Positions 21,904 through 30,308 of a stretch of 53,561 bases of DNA are shown here, in pieces. The first letter of the stretch is position 1, and every line of letters starts with the position of its first letter. The notes below the pieces were generated by a model. The model saw nothing but the letters and a program-made list of their open reading frames with translations. It did not search any database and was not told the origin of the DNA. The stretch covers positions 1-53,561 of IMG/VR virus record IMGVR_UViG_3300008120_000183; one strand, given 5' to 3'. The position numbers and the translations under genes are program-made. This stretch comes from a virus.

Positions 21904-21950
21904 GTCATGCGAAAAACGTGATTTTACTCAAAAATTTTATTATATTTATG
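21904..21950 (+). promoter_or_regulatory. GTCAT-type phage promoter
   Basis: GTCAT at 21904 is 37 bp upstream of TATATTTA at 21941, one base more than in the other family members. It follows the tRNA genes and drives the genes from 21968. Confidence 0.55.
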
Positions 21951-21967
21951 ACGTAAAAATTGCAGCC

Positions 21968-22099
21968 ATGACCCAATTAATTTCAACTATTTTTGTTTCT
22001 TACTTCAATTTGTTTAAAGGAGATACTTTAGAAGAAAAACAAATCAATTGGTTTTTTAATCTTGCATTTTACACTAATTTATACTCTATTATTTTCTAA
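21968..22099 (+). CDS. small hydrophobic/aromatic protein
   Basis: 43 residues (MTQLISTIFVSYFNLFKGDT ... YTNLYSIIF), Phe/Ile/Leu-rich but without a long continuous membrane helix. Chosen because the ATG follows the promoter and the stop shares a base with the next gene. Could be a membrane-active peptide. Confidence 0.45.
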   Translation: MTQLISTIFVSYFNLFKGDTLEEKQINWFFNLAFYTNLYSIIF

Positions 22100-22548
22100 T
22101 GATGTTTCAAACTGTTAATGGTAAAAAAGTTAGTATCATTAACCACACAGAAAAAATAATTCAAACTAATCCTTTTATCGAAATTCATATAGGAACGGAT
22201 TCCCATAGGTGCTATGAAGGAGTAATTTATGTAACTGCTATTGCTTATCGTTATCCTGCAAGAGGGGTACATTATATTTATAATAAAGTTAGAAAACCTC
22301 CTATTAAAGATAATTGGAGTCGTTTATGGCTGGAAACTGAACTATCTTTAGAAACTGCTGAAGTTCTTTCTTCTAAATTTCCTGGGATTAAGTTTGAAAT
22401 TGATATGGACTATAACGATGATGAATATTATGAAAGTCATCGTTTGGTTTCTTCTGCAAGGGGGTGGGCTTCATCTTATGGATATAAAGTTAATATAAAA
22501 CCTCACAAACAAATTGCGACAAAGGCCGCAGATTATCATTGCAAATGA
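22099..22548 (+). CDS. RNase H-like protein of the DUF458/YkuK type
   Basis: 149 residues. IEIHIGTDSHRCYEGVIYVTAI resembles the first RNase H-fold strands (two segments), and acidic residues recur at EIDMDYND and the end KAADYHCK. The arrangement fits DUF458 (YkuK-like), a predicted ribonuclease H-like fold of unknown substrate. Soluble. It overlaps the upstream peptide by one base. Confidence 0.65.
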   Translation: MMFQTVNGKKVSIINHTEKIIQTNPFIEIHIGTDSHRCYEGVIYVTAIAYRYPARGVHYIYNKVRKPPIKDNWSRLWLETELSLETAEVLSSKFPGIKFEIDMDYNDDEYYESHRLVSSARGWASSYGYKVNIKPHKQIATKAADYHCK

Positions 22549-22593
22549 ATTATTGGACGTATAATACAACATATGGGGATTTAGAACCCAACT

Positions 22594-22601
22594 ATATTTA
22601 T
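22594..22601 (+). promoter_or_regulatory. candidate leaderless promoter, ATATTTAT class
   Basis: ATATTTAT starts exactly 12 nt before the ATG at 22606, the same spacing as at 7859, 25245 and 50544. Confidence 0.5.
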
Positions 22602-22605
22602 AAAC

Positions 22606-22818
22606 ATGGAACCGAGATTAATAAAGGCTTTAAAAAAACAGGCACAAGCAGACAGAGAGGAAGCATTACTTACGTTGGAAACCCTCATCCACTACCCAGC
22701 TGGGATTGGTGAGCACACCTCAGGTCATTTTTTAGAAGAAGCTAAAAAAGCTCTTATTAAATTGGGGGAAGCTGAGGGCCAACTTGAAACTATAAAAAGA
22801 CACTTTGGATATCAATAA
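22606..22818 (+). CDS. conserved T4-like phage small protein
   Basis: 70 residues, helical. TLETLIHYPAGIGEHTSGHF followed by LEEAKKALIKLGEAEGQLET resembles a family of small proteins in T4-like phages of marine hosts (NPxGIGEH motif) with no assigned role. It overlaps the next gene by 14 nt. Confidence 0.65.
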   Translation: MEPRLIKALKKQAQADREEALLTLETLIHYPAGIGEHTSGHFLEEAKKALIKLGEAEGQLETIKRHFGYQ

Positions 22819-23227
22819 AATATTTGGGACATTTAATTCTAAAGATGAAGATAAGGCTTCTTTCCCTAGTCCTCATTTTATAGATGATAATCACCCTAGG
22901 TATTTTATTAGATTGTTTGTTAAGCTTTTAACTAACTACCCGACTTACATGAAACAAACCCTAGGAGTCCTTAGACACTCAGGAACTACTATGGATTTAG
23001 ATGAATTAAAAACTGCTGCTGATATTTTACTTTACAATAAGGCGTATGAATGTATTGTACAAGTAGATGTTCAAGACAAATACCATATTAAAGTCTTATT
23101 TGAAGAAGCAGATGATGATCTAAAAGTATCATTAAATAAAATATTAAATTTTTTTGAAAAGGGAGAAGAATATGAAAAATGCGCAAACATTAAAAAATAC
23201 CTTGATTTTTTAAATTTTTCTTCTTAA
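22805..23227 (+). CDS. small protein of the recurring YExxExYxxC family
   Basis: 140 residues from a TTG at 22805; no suitable in-frame ATG lies near. The C terminus KILNFFEKGEEYEKCANIKK matches the (F/Y)ExxExYxxC helical pattern of the genes at 4365 and 6571. The middle is acidic (VLFEEADDDLKVSLNK). Function unknown; the conserved C-terminal hairpin suggests a common binding partner. Confidence 0.65.
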   Translation: MDINKIFGTFNSKDEDKASFPSPHFIDDNHPRYFIRLFVKLLTNYPTYMKQTLGVLRHSGTTMDLDELKTAADILLYNKAYECIVQVDVQDKYHIKVLFEEADDDLKVSLNKILNFFEKGEEYEKCANIKKYLDFLNFSS

Positions 23228-23251
23228 TTTCCGTTATAAAATAATAAAAAA

Positions 23252-23446
23252 ATGCATTACAGAGAACACATTGTCAGAAAACTTGAAAATCTTGAAGCTA
23301 AACTTAAGCACATTGAATTTCATAACAGTAGAGGAAACACAACTGAAGTAACTTTAACCAAAACTCAGTGTGAAGAATTAGTAGAAGATATTAAAGCTAC
23401 TATTGAAAGGGAGCCTTTTACTTCGAATGAAGTTAACAAATACTAA
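23252..23446 (+). CDS. small coiled-coil protein
   Basis: 64 residues, almost all helix (VRKLENLEAKLKHIEFHNSR, CEELVEDIKATIERE). Similar short helical proteins occur in T4-like phages. Function unknown. Confidence 0.6.
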   Translation: MHYREHIVRKLENLEAKLKHIEFHNSRGNTTEVTLTKTQCEELVEDIKATIEREPFTSNEVNKY

Positions 23447-23462
23447 TTTTAATTAAAAAGTT

Positions 23463-24236
23463 ATGGAATTTACCGCTGAGCAAATTCGAAAGAATTGGGA
23501 AATTTTTCTCAATAACATTGGAGTTTTTATTACTGGAGAGCGTAAGCAAAAATTACTCGATTTTTATAAAGAATATGAAGATCGTATTATTATGATGCCC
23601 GCAGCCCATAAAAAAGAATATCATAATGCTTTTCCAGGGGGTTATGTAGACCATGTTAATCGTGTAGTAGATTGTGCTATTAAATTAGCTAATGTTTGGC
23701 AGCAGATGGGAGTAGATATGTCTACATTCACTATGGAAGAATTGATATTCTCAGCTATTAATCATGACTTAGGTAAAATAGGAGATGAAGAACATGAAGC
23801 TTATATCCCCCAGACTGATCAATGGAGGAAAGAAAAGTTAGGAGAAACTTATCAACATAGTGATAAGTTAGCTTTTGCTTCTATCCCTGATCGTGGTCTA
23901 TATCTCCTCCAGGCCCATGATGTTAAATATACCTTTAATGAAATGTTAGGTATTCAGACTCATGATGGTTTGTATGATGAAGCTAATAAAAAATATTTGA
24001 TTAATTTTTCTCCTTCTACTAAACCTAGAACCGCTCTCCCTTATATTCTCCATCAGGCTGACTTAATGGCGGCTAGAATTGAATTTGAAAAAGAGTGGTT
24101 GCCTAAGTTTAACAATCCCGTGCCCCCCCAGAAGGAAAATTTTACATTGAATAAAGAATCTAAAAAATCTACAAAAGATAAGGCTCTTTCTAATATAAAA
24201 AGTGAAAGCCTTAAAAATATATTTGATAAACTATGA
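23463..24236 (+). CDS. HD-domain phosphohydrolase
   Basis: 257 residues. The HD metal motif is visible: H64 (GGYVDHVNRV), H101-D102 (NHDLGKIG), and later His/Asp residues (HSDKLAFAS, HQADLMAAR). HD proteins hydrolyse phosphate esters of nucleotides, including dNTPs, ppGpp or cyclic nucleotides; a role in nucleotide metabolism or in countering nucleotide-signalled host defence is possible but cannot be chosen from sequence. The C-terminal tail is lysine-rich. It overlaps the next gene by 4 nt and is directly upstream of the late sigma factor. Confidence 0.85.
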   Translation: MEFTAEQIRKNWEIFLNNIGVFITGERKQKLLDFYKEYEDRIIMMPAAHKKEYHNAFPGGYVDHVNRVVDCAIKLANVWQQMGVDMSTFTMEELIFSAINHDLGKIGDEEHEAYIPQTDQWRKEKLGETYQHSDKLAFASIPDRGLYLLQAHDVKYTFNEMLGIQTHDGLYDEANKKYLINFSPSTKPRTALPYILHQADLMAARIEFEKEWLPKFNNPVPPQKENFTLNKESKKSTKDKALSNIKSESLKNIFDKL

Positions 24237-24514
24237 TAAGTACAATAATTATTTCAATTTTATCGATTTTGGTTGTGATCTTAGGATTCACAACCATTAA
24301 TCTTTTACGTAAAAACGAAAAACAAGAAGATATTCTTGCTAATTACTTGGTTTATCTTGATAAACTTTCAAAAACTATAGAATTTGCAGAGGAAAAATAT
24401 AAACAAATTGACTCTAAAGAAATTTTTAAAAGCGACGACGAAATTGGATTTATGTACCAACAACTAAAAGATCTCCAGCAAATTCTATCCAATTTTAAAA
24501 TAAGTAAATTATGA
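24233..24514 (+). CDS. membrane-anchored helical protein
   Basis: 93 residues: one N-terminal membrane helix (TIIISILSILVVILGFTTIN) followed by a charged helical domain. Overlaps both neighbours by 4 nt. Function unknown. Confidence 0.6.
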   Translation: MISTIIISILSILVVILGFTTINLLRKNEKQEDILANYLVYLDKLSKTIEFAEEKYKQIDSKEIFKSDDEIGFMYQQLKDLQQILSNFKISKL

Positions 24515-25227
24515 CTGGGGTAGAAACTAAAAAGAAAAAAGGGGATAAACAATACTTTACTCAAGCTACAGAAGATGCTATTGTAAAATACAATAACTCA
24601 ACTGATTTTGAAGAGCGTAGCAGAATTTATAGAGATGAAATTCACTATGGTTTTTTTAAATTAACAGAAAATATTATTCATACCTTTAAATTTTATTATA
24701 CTGAGGTAGATGAGATAGAACATTTACAACATGAAGTAATGACGTTTTTGTTAGATAAAATTCATCTGTTTAATCCTGAAAGGGGGGCAAAAGCATTTTC
24801 ATATTTTGGGACGATTGCTAAAAGATATTTAATTATACAAAATACAAAAAACTATAAAAAAAGAATAGACAAAGCTCCGGTTGAAGAACTCCATACAGAC
24901 ATAAATTATTCATATAGTTTAGATGATAACCCTGAGGAAAAAGATGAATTCTCAGGTTTTATGGATGAATATGTTAAATACTGTACTAATAATATTTACA
25001 AATTATTTCCTAAGGAAAAAGACGCCCAAGTTGCTGATGCTATTTTAGAATTATTTAGAAAAAGAGAGGTCTTAAATATTTTTAATAAAAAAGCTCTTTA
25101 TCTTTTAATTAGAGAAATGATAGATGTTAAAACTCCTCACATTACTAGAGTAGCAGATCAATTAGGAGATATATTTAAAAAACATTATATGTTCTATACC
25201 GAGCATGGGTATACAAATTTTAGGTAA
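24511..25227 (+). CDS. 55: T4 gp55-like late-transcription sigma factor
   Basis: 238 residues. The core resembles sigma region 2: VDEIEHLQHEVMTFLLDKIH then FNPERGAKAFSYFGTIAKRY, the pattern of gp55-type late sigma factors that bind host RNA polymerase core and read late promoters. The N terminus is basic (KKKKGDKQYF). In T4, gp55 recognises TATAAATA; here the repeated ATATTTAT motif upstream of the structural genes is a reasonable candidate for its target. It is placed immediately before the tail module. Confidence 0.8.
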   Translation: MTGVETKKKKGDKQYFTQATEDAIVKYNNSTDFEERSRIYRDEIHYGFFKLTENIIHTFKFYYTEVDEIEHLQHEVMTFLLDKIHLFNPERGAKAFSYFGTIAKRYLIIQNTKNYKKRIDKAPVEELHTDINYSYSLDDNPEEKDEFSGFMDEYVKYCTNNIYKLFPKEKDAQVADAILELFRKREVLNIFNKKALYLLIREMIDVKTPHITRVADQLGDIFKKHYMFYTEHGYTNFR

Positions 25228-25232
25228 ATTTT

Positions 25233-25240
25233 ATATTTAT
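25233..25240 (+). promoter_or_regulatory. candidate leaderless late promoter, ATATTTAT class
   Basis: ATATTTAT begins 12 nt before the ATG at 25245 and opens the baseplate operon directly after the late sigma factor gene. Confidence 0.5.
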
Positions 25241-25244
25241 GGCC

Positions 25245-25583
25245 ATGGGGCAATTAGACAAAAAAGTATTTGGCAAGAAAAAATTCTCAGACCTATTAGA
25301 AGAAATTTATACTAATCAAAAAAGAAAAGAAGAACAAATTTCTACTTTAATTTCTGAGCTTAAGCCTCTTATCCAAGATATAGGGGATGCTACACTGGTT
25401 GTTCCTCTCCTCAAAGAGTATCTCGAAATTTCAGTTAAAAATGACGAGCAACTTATTAAAATGGCTACTATTATACAACGTTCTCTTCAAAGTGAGGCTA
25501 CAGATAGTGAAGGTTTTGGAATGACCGAAGAAGAAAAACAACAATTGTTAAATGAGGTAAAAAAGTTTGGAGATAATAAATAA
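25245..25583 (+). CDS. helical protein, first gene of the baseplate operon
   Basis: 112 residues from ATG 25245; an ATG at 25239 overlaps the promoter-like motif and is less likely. Helical and charged (KKKFSDLLEEIYTNQKRKEE). It shares a base with the start of the gp5-like gene. Probably a baseplate or tail assembly component, inferred from position. Confidence 0.6.
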   Translation: MGQLDKKVFGKKKFSDLLEEIYTNQKRKEEQISTLISELKPLIQDIGDATLVVPLLKEYLEISVKNDEQLIKMATIIQRSLQSEATDSEGFGMTEEEKQQLLNEVKKFGDNK

Positions 25584-26773
25584 TGGCTAAACAATACCAA
25601 GGAATTTCAGCCCTTACGGTAGGGAGCACTCCTCAGATTGCTCCCTCAGTTGTTTCTTCTAAAGAAATTCCTTCGGTTAGAGTAAAAGATATAATATTAG
25701 ATGATACCCACCCAAAATTTGAAGAATATGGGGGGTGGAATGGGGTAGGGACCATCTTTTATGATGATGTTTTATTTCCTTTTGCTTCAGAAACAGCTAA
25801 TGTTGCTGTTCCTTTTTATTCTAACCATAAATTTTACCCCTTAATTAATGAGATAGTCCCTCTTCTTTTTCTTACCAGTTGGGATGCTCAATCTAATACT
25901 AATATTAACCAGGCATATTATTTGCCTTCTATTAATATTTGGAACAGTCAACACCATAACGCTCTTCCTGATCCTACGTTACAGCCTTCTAATCAATCTC
26001 AAAGAGATTATCAAAACTCAATTGATGGGTCTGAAAGGGATGTAAGAAGGGTATATGATAATTCTACCGATATAAATTTAGGTGTTGGGTTTAATGAACA
26101 AATTAATACTCATCCCTTAAGAGTATTTGCTGGGGATAATGTTTTAGAGGGGAGGTGGGGTAATACTATACGATTAGGAAGTACTATTCAAAATAGTATT
26201 AATTATCCTATTACTATTATTAGAAATGGACAAACCCCTAATGCTAGTGAAGAGGGATGGGTTCCTATAGTAGAAGATATAAATAATGATAAATCATTAA
26301 TTTATCTTACAGACAACCAAAAAATTGATATTAATGTAGCTAGCCAAAATTACGCAAGTTATACATCTGCTCCTGTTGCTCCTAGAGAATATACACAAAA
26401 CCAAATTATACTTAATTCTGGGAGGCTATTATTTAATTCTAAAGCTAGTGATATCTTATTAAGTTCTAATCAATCTATAAATTTAAATGCTGTTAATTCT
26501 GTAAATATAGATACCAAAAACGTAGTTGTAAATAGCAATTTTTATTTAGGTGGGCCTAATGTAACTGAGCCTTTATTGAGAGGACAAGTTACAATAGACC
26601 AATTAAATGCTTTAATAGATACTTTAATAACATTTTTTAATGCTTATGGAGGAGAAGCTCCTAATGCTAAAATTGCTTCTACCCCATTAGCTAAAGCTAG
26701 TGTTATTCCATCACTTAATAGAGTAAAAGCTAATTTAGAATTAACTAAATCTAAAATAGGATTTATAAAATAA
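25583..26773 (+). CDS. gp5-like baseplate hub/spike protein
   Basis: 396 residues. The N-terminal third could form the OB-fold domain. The C-terminal part has the repetitive, alternating hydrophobic pattern of a trimeric beta-helix needle: ILLSSNQSINLNAVNSVNID and NVVVNSNFYLGG. No lysozyme domain is inserted, unlike T4 gp5. The position next to gp25 and gp6 relatives supports a puncturing-device role. It touches the next gene's start. Confidence 0.7.
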   Translation: MAKQYQGISALTVGSTPQIAPSVVSSKEIPSVRVKDIILDDTHPKFEEYGGWNGVGTIFYDDVLFPFASETANVAVPFYSNHKFYPLINEIVPLLFLTSWDAQSNTNINQAYYLPSINIWNSQHHNALPDPTLQPSNQSQRDYQNSIDGSERDVRRVYDNSTDINLGVGFNEQINTHPLRVFAGDNVLEGRWGNTIRLGSTIQNSINYPITIIRNGQTPNASEEGWVPIVEDINNDKSLIYLTDNQKIDINVASQNYASYTSAPVAPREYTQNQIILNSGRLLFNSKASDILLSSNQSINLNAVNSVNIDTKNVVVNSNFYLGGPNVTEPLLRGQVTIDQLNALIDTLITFFNAYGGEAPNAKIASTPLAKASVIPSLNRVKANLELTKSKIGFIK

Positions 26774-27660
26774 TGGCAGAAGTTTGTGGTAATATTACCC
26801 CCCAAGAAGAAAATGATTTAATATCAAAACTTCTTCCAACTTTAGACGGTATAGTTAAGTTGGTAGCTCTTTTATACTCAAAAATTGAAGAAGTCAAAAT
26901 TAAGTATCTTGCTACTCTTGATGAACTCTACTCCCAAATTTCAGATGCTTGCATACCTCCGGGTTCTTTAGATAATCTTATTTTGGTTAGGAATAATGTG
27001 GTAGTAGGACTTAATAACTTGTTTAGTAAGATAAACAGAGTATCAAACGCTATATCCGGGGTTGATGTTTTTTTAAGAGTTATATTAAGACTTATAACAA
27101 TATTTGGTGGAGTTATAACAGTTGCTACTTTAATTAGATTAGTTCCTACCCTAATTCCGATCCCCGAACCTATATCTCGTCGTTTAGCAGCTACTACAGA
27201 CTTAACACAAGATATTATTAAAAAAATCCAATTCTCCCCAAAAGGAGAACAACGTTTAGTCCCTCTAATAGGAGCAGTAGGATCATCAGTTATTGCAGTA
27301 GGATTACTTGTTAATACTTTAAAAAATTTTATTTGTAAGTTGAATGGTCTAGATTCTAGAATAAAAGAATGTGGGGGAGACCCCAATCTTCTTGTCCCAG
27401 TTTCACCCGAAATAATAGAATTTGTAGAAGAAGCGGAGCAAAGTGATCAACAAAGTGTAATCGAAACTACTTATAAAGGGTTTATATTTGAAATAGAAGA
27501 AGTATCTTTTTCACCTACTGTAAAAAGAAAAAGAGCTTTAGCTAAAAATCAAAGTGGAATTACTTTACTCCAAACTGAGTTGTCTTTTACTACTACCCCT
27601 GATATTTTAATTCAGGAACTAAAATTTGTAATAGATAGGGATAATTTAAGAGCAAACTAA
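26773..27660 (+). CDS. baseplate-region structural protein with hydrophobic segments
   Basis: 295 residues. Two hydrophobic helical stretches (LRLITIFGGVITVATLIRLV; LIGAVGSSVIAVGLLVNTL) lie in the middle, between acidic helical parts, and a beta-rich C-terminal domain follows. Such internal hydrophobic segments occur in tail tube-interior or membrane-contacting proteins. Its location between gp5-like and gp25-like genes points to the baseplate hub or ejection. Not recognised by name. Confidence 0.6.
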   Translation: MAEVCGNITPQEENDLISKLLPTLDGIVKLVALLYSKIEEVKIKYLATLDELYSQISDACIPPGSLDNLILVRNNVVVGLNNLFSKINRVSNAISGVDVFLRVILRLITIFGGVITVATLIRLVPTLIPIPEPISRRLAATTDLTQDIIKKIQFSPKGEQRLVPLIGAVGSSVIAVGLLVNTLKNFICKLNGLDSRIKECGGDPNLLVPVSPEIIEFVEEAEQSDQQSVIETTYKGFIFEIEEVSFSPTVKRKRALAKNQSGITLLQTELSFTTTPDILIQELKFVIDRDNLRAN

Positions 27661-27664
27661 TTAG

Positions 27665-27672
27665 ATATTTAT
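27665..27672 (+). promoter_or_regulatory. candidate leaderless late promoter, ATATTTAT class
   Basis: ATATTTAT 11 nt before ATG 27676 (14 nt before ATG 27679). Confidence 0.45.
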
Positions 27673-27675
27673 CAG

Positions 27676-28005
27676 ATGATGAAACAAAATGCGTTAAAAT
27701 TGTTAATTAAACAGGCAGTTAAGGAAGCAATTCAAGAAGAATTAAAAGATATTTTACTTGAAGCGGTGCGTTCTCCTAAACAAACAATTGTAGAACATGT
27801 TCAACCTTCTTCTCAGGCAGTAGGTTCTCCTATGAATACTCAAGATAGAAGAGCAGTCTTCCAAAACATTCTAGGAGATATGCAGAACCAATTCACCACC
27901 CAGCATCTTCCTCAAACTTTTAACCCACAAGGGGCATTACCTGGTGGAGATTTACCCCCCGGAGAAGTTGACATATCCCAAATTATGGGTTTAATGAGTA
28001 AATAA
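27676..28005 (+). CDS. structural protein with leader-like N-terminal helix
   Basis: 109 residues. The first 30 are an amphipathic helix (ALKLLIKQAVKEAIQEELKD), similar to the head-targeting leaders of this phage but longer. The rest is Pro/Gln-rich and probably flexible (PQTFNPQGALPGGDLPPG). It shares a base with the gp25-like gene. Role unknown; perhaps a scaffold or tail-tube accessory. Confidence 0.55.
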   Translation: MMKQNALKLLIKQAVKEAIQEELKDILLEAVRSPKQTIVEHVQPSSQAVGSPMNTQDRRAVFQNILGDMQNQFTTQHLPQTFNPQGALPGGDLPPGEVDISQIMGLMSK

Positions 28006-28427
28006 TGGCAATAAAACAGGCTAATATATTCCCTATAGATCTTCAGCCACGAAATGCGGTAGGGATTGCCTTTCCTTTTTCAAGTTTTGCCGTATCAGGA
28101 TCTACACCTTTTAAGTTAAATTATACTACTCGAGATCAAATTAAATCTAATTTAATAGTTTATTTTTCAACTAATAAAGGAGAACGTCCTTTAAATCCTA
28201 GTTATGGGGGAGGATTAAAAAATGTACTATTTGAACAACTTTCAAGTAATACTCTAGAAGTAGTAGATAAAATCATAAGAGACGAATTAGCAGCTCAATT
28301 TCCTGAAGTTCAATTAAAAAAACTTGAAATACTTGAATCTCCGGATGAGAATGCTATGACAGTAGTTATGTCATATACTGTATTAAATGGTGAACCTGAT
28401 ACTTTAGCTATAAATTTTAACGTATAA
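28005..28427 (+). CDS. 25: gp25-like baseplate wedge protein
   Basis: 140 residues, similar in length to T4 gp25 (132). The GPW/gp25 signature is visible: ERPLNPSYGGGLKNVLFEQL followed by a helix and strand (IIRDELAAQFPEVQLKKLEI). It is a component of the baseplate wedge that contacts the sheath. The preceding and following genes overlap it by one base. Confidence 0.88.
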   Translation: MAIKQANIFPIDLQPRNAVGIAFPFSSFAVSGSTPFKLNYTTRDQIKSNLIVYFSTNKGERPLNPSYGGGLKNVLFEQLSSNTLEVVDKIIRDELAAQFPEVQLKKLEILESPDENAMTVVMSYTVLNGEPDTLAINFNV

Positions 28428-30304
28428 TGGCAGATACTAAAATAAATAGGGATATAAAATATATTAATAGGGATTTCGACTCATTAAGAAATGCTCTTAT
28501 TCAATATTCTAGAACATATTTCCCCACAACCTATAATGATTTTAGCCCCAACTCTCCAGGATCTTTATTCATGGAGATGGCAGCTTATGTAGGAGATGTA
28601 TTATCTTTTTACTTAGATAATCAAGTCCAAGAAACCTTTCTTCAATATGCTAGACAAGAACCTAATTTATATGAATTAGCATATATGATGGGGTATGTTC
28701 CTAAAGCAACAGGGGTTGCAATAGTAGATATTGACTTTTACCAACAGATCCCTGCTAAATTAGAAGGGGGGGTTTATGTTCCCGATTATAATTATGCTCT
28801 ACTTATTGCTGAGAATACAGTAGTCAATTCTACTCTGGGTAATTCTACCCAGTTTTTAATTCAAGACTCTTTAGACTTTTCTTTCTCTTCTTCCTTAGAC
28901 CCCACAGAAGTATCTGTTTATTCTACATCAGGAGGAGACGCTCAATATTTCTTACTTAAGAAAACAAGAAAAGCTATCTCAGCTACTATAAAAACAACAA
29001 CATTTACTTTTGGTGGAGTAACAAAATATCCTACAGTCGCTATAAATGACTTAAATCTTGTAGGAATATTAGATATTACAGATAGTGATGGTAATGTTTG
29101 GACAGAAGTTCCTTATTTAGCTCAGGAAACAGTTTTTGAACCTGTCAAAAATGTAAATCCTTTTGGACCTGATCCAAATACCCAAGCCGATTCTGATGAG
29201 GCCCCCTATTTGTTAAGATTAAAAAAAGTACCTAAAAGATTTGTAACTCGATTTAAATCTAAAACTCAATTAGATATCCAATTTGGGGCCGGGACTAATC
29301 AAAATAATATAGATGAAGTAATAGTGCCTAATCCTGATAATGTGGGTATAGGTCTTCCTTCTACTATTAGCAGATTAACAACGGCTTTTAATCCTTCTAA
29401 CTTTTTATACACAGATACTTACGGAATTGCTCCCTCAGATACTACCTTAACTGTGAGGTATTTAGTAGGAGGAGGAGTAGGGGCTAATGTTGAGGCTAAT
29501 ATTATTAATAATGTAGTATCTTCTACCGTAAGATTCCAAAATGATTCTTTAACAGGAGCCACAGCCCAAAACATATTTGATTCTTTATTAGTAAATAACT
29601 CTACAGCCGCTTCAGGTGGTGAAGATGGTGATAGTATTGAAGAAATAAGAAATAATACTTTAGGTAATTTTGGGGCTCAATTGAGAACAGTAACTCCTGA
29701 GGATTATTTAGTTAGGGTATTAAGTTTACCTCCCCAATTTGGAACAATAGCTAAAGCTTATATCGAGGCCGGAAAACTACAAAATCTTCTACCAGGAGAA
29801 TCTCCTACTGTGTTAGATTTATATGTTTTAAGTTATGATGCCAATAAAAAATTAGCTCTTTCATCACCTACTTTAAAACAAAACTTAGCTACTTATTTAT
29901 CTCAATATAGAACAGTTAATGACTCTATTAAAATTAGAGATGCATTTGTTATAAACATTGGAGTAGATTTTGATCTAATAATATTCCCAGATTATAACAG
30001 TAATGATGTTATTACTAGATGTATCCAAGCCCTTCAGTCTTATTTTAATATAGATAATCAACAAATTAATCAACCTATTCTTTTAAGAGAACTTTATATT
30101 TTATTAGATAGAATTGAAGGAGTACAAACTGTGAGTAATGTTACTATCAGTAATAAGGTAGGAGTAGCTAATGGTTATTCTCAATATGCTTATGATATAA
30201 ATGGGGCTACGTTAAATAATGTTATTTATCCCTCACTAGATCCTTCTATTTTTGAAGTTAAATATCCCAATACCGACATAAGAGGTAGAGCAGTAACACT
30301 ATAA
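28427..30304 (+). CDS. 6: gp6-like baseplate wedge protein (J-like)
   Basis: 625 residues, close to T4 gp6 (660). The N terminus has the conserved GSLFMEMAAYVGDVLSFYLD segment of gp6/J-type wedge proteins. Later parts alternate beta domains, ending with the gp6-like NIDNQQINQPILLRELYILL (a C-terminal helical domain). It forms the wedge core connecting the hub and the tail fibres. One-base overlap with gp25-like gene. Confidence 0.88.
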   Translation: MADTKINRDIKYINRDFDSLRNALIQYSRTYFPTTYNDFSPNSPGSLFMEMAAYVGDVLSFYLDNQVQETFLQYARQEPNLYELAYMMGYVPKATGVAIVDIDFYQQIPAKLEGGVYVPDYNYALLIAENTVVNSTLGNSTQFLIQDSLDFSFSSSLDPTEVSVYSTSGGDAQYFLLKKTRKAISATIKTTTFTFGGVTKYPTVAINDLNLVGILDITDSDGNVWTEVPYLAQETVFEPVKNVNPFGPDPNTQADSDEAPYLLRLKKVPKRFVTRFKSKTQLDIQFGAGTNQNNIDEVIVPNPDNVGIGLPSTISRLTTAFNPSNFLYTDTYGIAPSDTTLTVRYLVGGGVGANVEANIINNVVSSTVRFQNDSLTGATAQNIFDSLLVNNSTAASGGEDGDSIEEIRNNTLGNFGAQLRTVTPEDYLVRVLSLPPQFGTIAKAYIEAGKLQNLLPGESPTVLDLYVLSYDANKKLALSSPTLKQNLATYLSQYRTVNDSIKIRDAFVINIGVDFDLIIFPDYNSNDVITRCIQALQSYFNIDNQQINQPILLRELYILLDRIEGVQTVSNVTISNKVGVANGYSQYAYDINGATLNNVIYPSLDPSIFEVKYPNTDIRGRAVTL

Positions 30305-30308
30305 AACC

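Noticed and set aside
22545-22709. Frame MNYWTYNTTYGDLEPNYIYK in front of and overlapping the gene at 22606
   Set aside because: The frame at 22606 resembles a known family and has the promoter-motif spacing; the overlapping frame is low-complexity and unsupported.
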